DNA of 39,297 nt from Bacteroidaceae bacterium (lineage in GTDB: Bacteria > Bacteroidota > Bacteroidia > Bacteroidales > Bacteroidaceae): NCBI GenBank assembly GCA_017614465.1, contig JAGABW010000035.1, positions 1 to 39,297 of the forward strand, given 5' to 3'. Under the pieces are notes generated by a model. The model was given only the letters and a program-made list of their open reading frames with translations. It was not told the origin of the DNA and ran no database searches. Positions 34,856 to 39,297 of the stretch are shown piece by piece (positions within the stretch are counted from its first letter, which is position 1; every line of letters starts with the position of its first letter). The position numbers and the translations under genes are program-made.

Positions 34856-34895
34856 AAATTCGGTAATTTTGACACTAAAATCGGCAATTTTGACA
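34856..34895. repeat. Tandem 19-bp repeats in the lipoprotein/hsp20 control region
   Basis: 34856-34874 and 34877-34895 agree at 17 of 19 positions (core TCGGYAATTTTGACA) and repeat every 21 bp, two helical turns. A dyad, TTACC-N6-GGTAA (34851-34866), overlaps the first copy. The layout is that of paired binding sites for a transcription factor. Confidence 0.6.
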
Positions 34896-34916
34896 GAATA
34901 ATTCAAAAATAATCAT

Positions 34917-34933
34917 TTGGCATTGGAATTGTG
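34917..34933 (+). promoter_or_regulatory. Sigma-54-like promoter element upstream of hsp20
   Basis: TGGCAT-N5-TTGTG (34918-34933) agrees with TGGCAC-N5-TTGCW at 8 of 11 fixed positions with the correct spacing. No TAnnTTTG box lies between the divergent genes on this strand. The match is imperfect, so it is only a candidate. Confidence 0.35.
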
Positions 34934-35013
34934 ATATAGAAAGTAGAAACTTAAAAACGAGTTTTATTATAACTTAAATAATATAAACATTAAAATTATA
35001 GGAGGAAATTATT

Positions 35014-35469
35014 ATGAGACAGTTATCTAAAACAAATGCATGGTTACCAGAAATCTTCAACGATTTTATCAACACTGAATGGATGCCACGTACAAATGCA
35101 ACAGCACCAGCAATCAACGTTATTGAAAACGAACAAGCATACATTGTTGAGTTAGCAGCACCGGGGATGAATAAACAAGATTTTAGTATCCAAATTGACA
35201 AAGACAACGATCTTGTAATCAAGATGGAAAAGAAATCTGAAAATGAAAGCAACGCTGCCCCTAACGACAACGCACAAAAAGCAAAGAATGTACGATATCT
35301 ACGTCGCGAATTTGCATACAGTAAATATCAGCAAACCTTAATCCTTCCAGAGGATGTTGATATTAAATCAATAAAGGCAAAGATGGAAAACGGAATACTT
35401 GCTATTACACTTCCAAAAATAGTTGTAAAAGAAGAGCCTAAAGTATGCAAAGAAATCGAGATTGCATAA
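35014..35469 (+). CDS. Hsp20-family small heat-shock protein
   Basis: 151 residues. The N-terminal arm (1-30) leads into the alpha-crystallin domain: APAINVIENEQAYIVELAAP (31-50), DFSIQIDKDNDLVIKMEKK, REFAYSKYQQTLILPEDVD and ENGILAITLPKI, which is the A-x-x-x-n-G-v-L signature. The C-terminal tail is short. It holds unfolding proteins as a cytoplasmic oligomer. Unlike most genes here it has a full Shine-Dalgarno, AGGAGG (35000-35005), eight bases before the ATG. It is monocistronic and is followed by a terminator. Confidence 0.95.
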   Translation: MRQLSKTNAWLPEIFNDFINTEWMPRTNATAPAINVIENEQAYIVELAAPGMNKQDFSIQIDKDNDLVIKMEKKSENESNAAPNDNAQKAKNVRYLRREFAYSKYQQTLILPEDVDIKSIKAKMENGILAITLPKIVVKEEPKVCKEIEIA

Positions 35470-35523
35470 CATCTACACATATTTGATTTGATAATATTAT
35501 ATAGTTTATGATTTGTAAACAGT

Positions 35524-35560
35524 AAGGGACTATTATTCATTTAATAGTTCCTTATTGCTT
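35524..35560 (+). terminator. Terminator of hsp20
   Basis: A 12-bp stem with one G-U pair, AAGGGACTATTA (35524-35535) with TAATAGTTCCTT (35542-35553), then ATTGCTTTTTA. Confidence 0.8.
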
Positions 35561-35858
35561 TTTATAACCATTTGCGTTTAATCAATTTAGTATAATGTAT
35601 AATAAAAAACGACTCATTACCTTATTATAAATATACATGATTATGGGTTTTTATGTATTAAAATGACCGTTTATATTAAAAAATGTTACTCTTGTGCCCC
35701 AACCATTCAAACTAATTACATATGATTCAAATAAATAAAAACAGCAGAAAATGTGTAGAATATGCCATATATTATGTCTAAAAAGCTATTTAGAATGTAA
35801 AAAAACGCAATTTCATAAAAAAAAGTTGTTAAAAGTTATTGTTATTAAAAAATTGTTG
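35561..35858. other. AT-rich gap between hsp20 and the histone-like gene
   Basis: About 300 bases with no open frame of note, no tRNA-like or repeated structure, and no recognised regulatory element before the promoter of the histone H1-like gene. I see nothing further in it. Confidence 0.5.
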
Positions 35859-35866
35859 TATATTTG
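35859..35866 (+). promoter_or_regulatory. Promoter -7 box for the histone H1-like gene
   Basis: TATATTTG followed by C, matching TAnnTTTG, giving a leader of about 50 bases. Confidence 0.6.
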
Positions 35867-35917
35867 CAATGTGTTAATTCACCCTTTAATAATAAACTTT
35901 AAACTCATTGGATTAAA

Positions 35918-36088
35918 ATGAAAAAATTAATCGAACAAATGAATGAACTCCTTGACGCACTCAAGGTTGACTTAGCAAAAGCAGAAGGAAACAAGGCTGC
36001 TGCAGCACGTGCTCGTAAAGCAACTCTCGAACTTGAGAAGATCGGAAAGGAATTCCGTAAGATTTCAATTGCTGAAGCAAAGAAGTAA
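35918..36088 (+). CDS. Histone H1-like nucleoid protein (short Bacteroidetes form)
   Basis: 56 residues: a helical N-terminus (MKKLIEQMNELLDALKVDLA), then a basic middle (GNKAAAARARKATLELEKIG) and KEFRKISIAEAKK. This is the pattern of the small Bacteroidetes proteins annotated as histone H1-like. A DNA-compacting or DNA-binding role comes from that annotation; here the evidence is composition and pattern. It has its own promoter and a hairpin after it. The C-ending codon bias in the middle suggests good expression. Confidence 0.85.
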   Translation: MKKLIEQMNELLDALKVDLAKAEGNKAAAARARKATLELEKIGKEFRKISIAEAKK

Positions 36089-36118
36089 ATTTTACCTAAC
36101 TTTCTATTTGAAAAAGTT

Positions 36119-36154
36119 AAAGTCGTTTCTATTAAACCTTAGGAGCGACTTTTC
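36119..36154 (+). terminator. Terminator-like hairpin after the histone H1-like gene
   Basis: AAAGTCG (36119-36125) pairs with CGACTTT (36146-36152) across a 20-base loop and is followed by T. The large loop makes it weaker than the others. Confidence 0.6.
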
Positions 36155-36180
36155 TTATATTAACCTTTAAATTGATTAAT

Positions 36181-36297
36181 ATGAATCAAAAACAAGAATA
36201 CCATTGTTCAGAATGTGGTGAGATAATCCACAAAGGCGATGTTTTCTGTCCTAAATGTGGCAAGAAACTTGACTATTACGACTTTAACAACGAATAA
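36181..36297 (+). CDS. Tiny zinc-ribbon protein
   Basis: 38 residues. Two CxxC pairs, Cys9/Cys12 (HCSECGEII) and Cys23/Cys26 (FCPKCGKKL), form a complete zinc ribbon like those at the ends of membrane or regulatory proteins, but here the ribbon is the whole protein. The tail DYYDFNNE is acidic. It starts about 30 bases after the hairpin of the histone-like gene and has no promoter of its own that I can see, so it may depend on read-through. Its stop codon directly abuts the stop of the convergent gene. Partner unknown. Confidence 0.7.
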   Translation: MNQKQEYHCSECGEIIHKGDVFCPKCGKKLDYYDFNNE

Positions 36298-37728
36298 TCA
36301 CAATAATCGTCGAGCACCTACATATCGTCGGATATAATATCCCGACTTTGCAAAGTTGTCAATAGTAATTCCTTTTGACACACTTGCATGAATAAAACTA
36401 AACGAGCCTGTTTTTTTATCGACACTATATACTATACCCACATGCCCTACTCCTCGAACAGATGAACGAGTAAAGAACACCAAGTCACCTGGTTGCAAAC
36501 TGTGACGCTCTACAGGCATACCCATTGTATATTGTGCAGACGCTGTACGTAATAGTTTTATACCGATTTTAGCAAAGACATAACTTGTAAAACCAGAACA
36601 GTCAAACACATTCGGACCTGTAGCTCCCATACGATAAGGCTTTCCCTTATGACGCTGTGCTTCCGACAATAATTTCATGGCTTGCAAATATGCAGATTCA
36701 GATGTCGATGCAACCATTCCATTATCGCTTATAGACAAGTGAGTTTTAGGGAAGTTATGAGTTGTTTGACTTTTTATAAACTTAAGAGCTTCATGATGTT
36801 TGTCCTCATATGGACCTTGTGCATTAGACTGTTTATATGACAGGATCTTTCCGTTGATAAATGTTCCGTCGGAATATACATTTGCTTCTACAACCGCAGA
36901 CACACCGTAGTCGTTGGTCAACCCATTATTATAAGGAGTACAGAAACGACCGAGCCCATATATAACCAATCTGTCTTTATATAATTCTAATGATTGTGGC
37001 ATCTTCAAACCATTTCCATATACAATGTCGGCACCCATATTGATACAAGTGTGAGCAAAAGTTTGTGCTTTCTTTATATATGCATTCTGACCACCATAGA
37101 ATAATGCGGCATTGTTAGGATATAATGTGTTTTCATCGAAATTAAAAGCAACCACAACTATATCACATTGTTCATTAAGTGCACCGACAATTTTATGAAT
37201 CATTGTTGAATCACCCATCTGAGGTGAATGTATGCTTGTTCCAAATGAAACAAAACCATATCTCAAACCACCTCGTTCGAACATAGTATATTCTTTCATC
37301 GCCTTTATGCCGGCATATTCTATTCTGTTATCACGTATTGCCCATGATGTTGTCTGCAGTCCTTCAATGCCGAAGTCTGCAACATGAGAATTAGACAGAC
37401 TTAATGCTGATATTCCAGATGATTTCAATATCTTACCATATGACTGAGGTACACGAATTAATTTGTGTGTACCAATCGCATTGGCTTTATTCGGAGAAGC
37501 CTCGATATCAATAAGGACTGTGCCTAATGTGGCAAATGCAACGGAACCAGATTTTAGTTCATTAGAAACATTTGCAAAAAGATTCTCTGAATGTGACTCA
37601 TTATGATGCTTTCCATAATAGTTATTACCTAAATTAATTTCCCCCGCAAAGACCAATTTTGCATTTCCTTGCGCCGAAATCTTTAGACAAAATAATAAAG
37701 ATAATATAATTGTTATGGAAAATCTCAC
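36298..37728 (-). CDS. CapA-like (degenerate) domain fused to NlpC/P60 cysteine peptidase
   Basis: 476 residues with a signal peptide (1-19, cut after ISA). Residues 22-300 follow the layout of CapA/PgsA-type metallophosphatase-like capsule proteins, but the usual metal motifs are altered: GEINLG (29-34) where GDxxLG is normal, SNSHVADFG (112-120) instead of NNHxxDxG, AFNFDEN in place of HWGxE, and GNG (238-240) instead of GxHPH. The C-terminal NlpC/P60 domain is intact: Cys377 (FDCSGFT), His429 (VGHVGIVY) and His447 (FIHAS). This domain type cuts peptidoglycan stem peptides. So it appears to be an active cell-wall hydrolase carrying a probably non-catalytic CapA-like module. It is divergent from a glycosyltransferase gene. 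Confidence 0.88.
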   Translation of the reverse strand: MRFSITIILSLLFCLKISAQGNAKLVFAGEINLGNNYYGKHHNESHSENLFANVSNELKSGSVAFATLGTVLIDIEASPNKANAIGTHKLIRVPQSYGKILKSSGISALSLSNSHVADFGIEGLQTTSWAIRDNRIEYAGIKAMKEYTMFERGGLRYGFVSFGTSIHSPQMGDSTMIHKIVGALNEQCDIVVVAFNFDENTLYPNNAALFYGGQNAYIKKAQTFAHTCINMGADIVYGNGLKMPQSLELYKDRLVIYGLGRFCTPYNNGLTNDYGVSAVVEANVYSDGTFINGKILSYKQSNAQGPYEDKHHEALKFIKSQTTHNFPKTHLSISDNGMVASTSESAYLQAMKLLSEAQRHKGKPYRMGATGPNVFDCSGFTSYVFAKIGIKLLRTASAQYTMGMPVERHSLQPGDLVFFTRSSVRGVGHVGIVYSVDKKTGSFSFIHASVSKGITIDNFAKSGYYIRRYVGARRLL

Positions 37729-37806
37729 ACGTTGATAATTAAAATATATATCCTTATAAGAGTTATAATTATATATATATTAGTATTATTAATTTGAAAT
37801 CTGCGA

Positions 37807-37814
37807 CAAAGGTA
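37807..37814 (-). promoter_or_regulatory. Promoter -7 box for the CapA-NlpC/P60 gene
   Basis: TACCTTTG on the minus strand, matching TAnnTTTG, about 80 bases before the ATG at 37728. The leader is very AT-rich. Confidence 0.55.
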
Positions 37815-37946
37815 CGAAGAAAAATAGAGATACGAAAATATTCATTAAAAAAGTTATCAACATAGCAATTTGTATTAACATTTATTTAGTAAAAAGAATA
37901 TATCCAATTTATTCAAATGAGTTACATCTAATTCAATAATTTTATT

Positions 37947-37954
37947 TATATTTG
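37947..37954 (+). promoter_or_regulatory. Promoter -7 box touching the glycosyltransferase start
   Basis: TATATTTG followed by C, matching TAnnTTTG. The ATG is at 37960, only five bases after the box, so transcription would start at or next to the start codon. Confidence 0.5.
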
Positions 37955-37959
37955 CAGTC

Positions 37960-39297
37960 ATGAAAACTATTGATTGTTTTATTCCATACGCAGATAAAAA
38001 TACTGCCCAGATGATTGTTGAGCAATTGCAGTCATCACAATGTGTGAAAAGAGTGTTCCTTTTAAGCAACAACGAATCAGCCGTTGCACTTCAAGGATGT
38101 TCTGTCATACATATAGATTCGTTAGAAAGTAGTTCTACTATACGTAAAATAGCAGAGAATGCCGCATCTCACTATACTCTAATATATACAAAGTACAGCC
38201 CACTGTCGTTGGGATATCGTGCTTTAGAACGACTTGCTTCTATAGCCGAAGCAACTGATGCTGGTATGATTTATTCAGACCGATATGAAGAGAAAGATGG
38301 ACAGATAGAAAAGCATCCTGCAATTCCATATCAAAAAGGAAGTGTTCGTAACGATTTCGATTTCGGTTCTTTGCGTCTATACAAGACTGATGAACTGAAA
38401 CGTTGGTATAAGAATTTCATTGATAATAATTGGAAAAGCGGAGCGCTTTATGAGTTGACATTAAACACGCATAACATCCAATATCTCAATGAGTTCTTAT
38501 ATACAGAGCAAGAGTTTGACATCAGAAAAAGCGGAGAAAAACAATTCGATTATGTTGATCCTCGCAACCGAGAGGTACAAATCGAAATGGAGAAGATATG
38601 CACTGAATATTTGAAAAACATAAATGCGTATGTTTCATCTGAGACAATCTCGGATTTACCTATCAAAAATGGCATATTCAAGAACGAAGTCAGTGTTATA
38701 ATCCCAGTCAGAAATAGAGCTAAGACTATAGAAGATGCTATTATGTCTGCCCTGTCTCAGAAAACAGATTTTCCTTTCAACATAATCGTTGTTGACAATC
38801 ATTCAACTGATGGAACAACTAAGATAATACAGAAAATAGCAAATAGCGATCCACGTGTCATCCATATTATTCCGTCGAACAACGACTTAGGAATTGGTGG
38901 ATGTTGGGATACTGCTATCAGAAACGAACAATGTGGACGATTTGCCGTTCAACTTGATAGTGACGATTTATACTCGCGTGAAGACACTCTACAAATGATT
39001 GTCAATAAATTCTATACAGAAAAATGCGCGATGGTAATTGGTTCATACAGAATGTGTGATTTTAATCTGAAGACATTACCACCTGGCATCATTGACCATA
39101 AAGAATGGACTGACGATAACGGAAGAAACAATGCCTTGCGCATAAACGGATTGGGGGCTCCACGTGCTTTTTACACCCCTATTTTAAGACAAATCGGTGT
39201 TCCAAACACCAGTTACGGAGAAGACTATGCTTTGGGACTTGCTTTTTCACGAAAATATAAAATCGGTCGAATTTACGACGAACTGTATTTATGCAGA
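37960..39297 (+). CDS. Family 2 glycosyltransferase with two GT-like domains (3' end beyond window)
   Basis: 446 residues are present and the frame runs off the window. The N-terminal part (1-230) looks like a degenerate GT-A domain: IDCFIPYADKNTAQMIVEQL, LIYTKYSPLSLGYRALERLA and AGMIYSDRYE. A linker (FDYVDPRNREVQIEMEKICT) leads to a second, canonical GT2 domain from about 243: VSVIIPVRNRAKTIEDAI, VVDNHSTDGT, the metal-binding FAVQLDSDD (Asp333, Asp335, Asp336), and GAPRAFYTPILRQIG with a GEDYALGL acceptor/catalytic motif. No signal peptide; it probably acts at the inner membrane or in the cytoplasm in surface polysaccharide synthesis. The chosen ATG gives the first beta strand of the N-terminal domain. 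The donor sugar is unknown. Confidence 0.9.
   Translation, partial: MKTIDCFIPYADKNTAQMIVEQLQSSQCVKRVFLLSNNESAVALQGCSVIHIDSLESSSTIRKIAENAASHYTLIYTKYSPLSLGYRALERLASIAEATDAGMIYSDRYEEKDGQIEKHPAIPYQKGSVRNDFDFGSLRLYKTDELKRWYKNFIDNNWKSGALYELTLNTHNIQYLNEFLYTEQEFDIRKSGEKQFDYVDPRNREVQIEMEKICTEYLKNINAYVSSETISDLPIKNGIFKNEVSVIIPVRNRAKTIEDAIMSALSQKTDFPFNIIVVDNHSTDGTTKIIQKIANSDPRVIHIIPSNNDLGIGGCWDTAIRNEQCGRFAVQLDSDDLYSREDTLQMIVNKFYTEKCAMVIGSYRMCDFNLKTLPPGIIDHKEWTDDNGRNNALRINGLGAPRAFYTPILRQIGVPNTSYGEDYALGLAFSRKYKIGRIYDELYLCR

Noticed and set aside
1..39297. CRISPR arrays, insertion sequences, rRNA genes and a replication origin.
   Set aside because: No regularly spaced repeats, transposase frames, rRNA blocks or DnaA-box clusters were seen.

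Overview
The window looks like a chromosomal segment of a Bacteroidales bacterium (Bacteroides/Prevotella-like). The evidence is AT-rich DNA, promoter boxes of the Bacteroidetes primary sigma factor type (TTTG, about 19-21 bp, TAnnTTTG) in front of many genes, few Shine-Dalgarno sequences, and several lineage-typical proteins: a PUR/DUF3276 protein, DUF5606, DUF4348, a YbbR-CoaE pair, a long NusB, a histone H1-like protein, and a sigma-54 activator next to LptE and SecG. Most genes are housekeeping and intact. The possible mobile boundary is at the left edge, where the N-terminus of a tyrosine recombinase faces away from ppdK and a near-copy of part of the ppdK 3' end lies between them.

Layout. 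1-3237: partial integrase, then pyruvate phosphate dikinase (minus strand) with its own promoter and terminator. 3355-11401: one minus-strand operon reading map, tsaD, rsmE, a 1287-residue double sensor kinase, its response regulator and a membrane protein. This joins translation-quality genes to a signalling cassette. 11487-12186: a small lipoprotein gene. 12250-16345: a DUF3276 gene divergent from nusB, yajC, ybbR-like, coaE and DUF5606. 16382-17820: rsmG plus an MBL hydrolase. 17855-20316: sigma-54 activator, lptE and secG. 20473-23505: an FHA/zinc-ribbon protein, nhaA and an HD hydrolase. 23502-26073: DUF4348 lipoprotein, murB and a PhnP-like hydrolase (minus strand). 26172-31303: pheS, tRNA-Asp, rpsA and infC-rpmI-rplT. 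31325-34077: fabD and a cytoplasmic GH13 amylase. 34095-35553: a coiled-coil lipoprotein divergent from hsp20. 35859-39297: histone H1-like gene, a tiny zinc ribbon, a CapA-like/NlpC-P60 fusion, and a partial two-domain glycosyltransferase that runs off the right edge.

The strongest second-look items are: the double-headed kinase, whose fusion joint looks like an internal signal peptide and whose two kinase modules look complementary; the CapA-like domain that has lost its metal-site motifs but is fused to an intact NlpC/P60 domain; the hsp20 control region with tandem 19-bp repeats, a sigma-54-like element and a strong Shine-Dalgarno; a glycosyltransferase gene that looks leaderless; an amylase start codon placed directly behind a terminator hairpin; and the ppdK/integrase repeat. 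No CRISPR array, insertion sequence or rRNA gene was seen.
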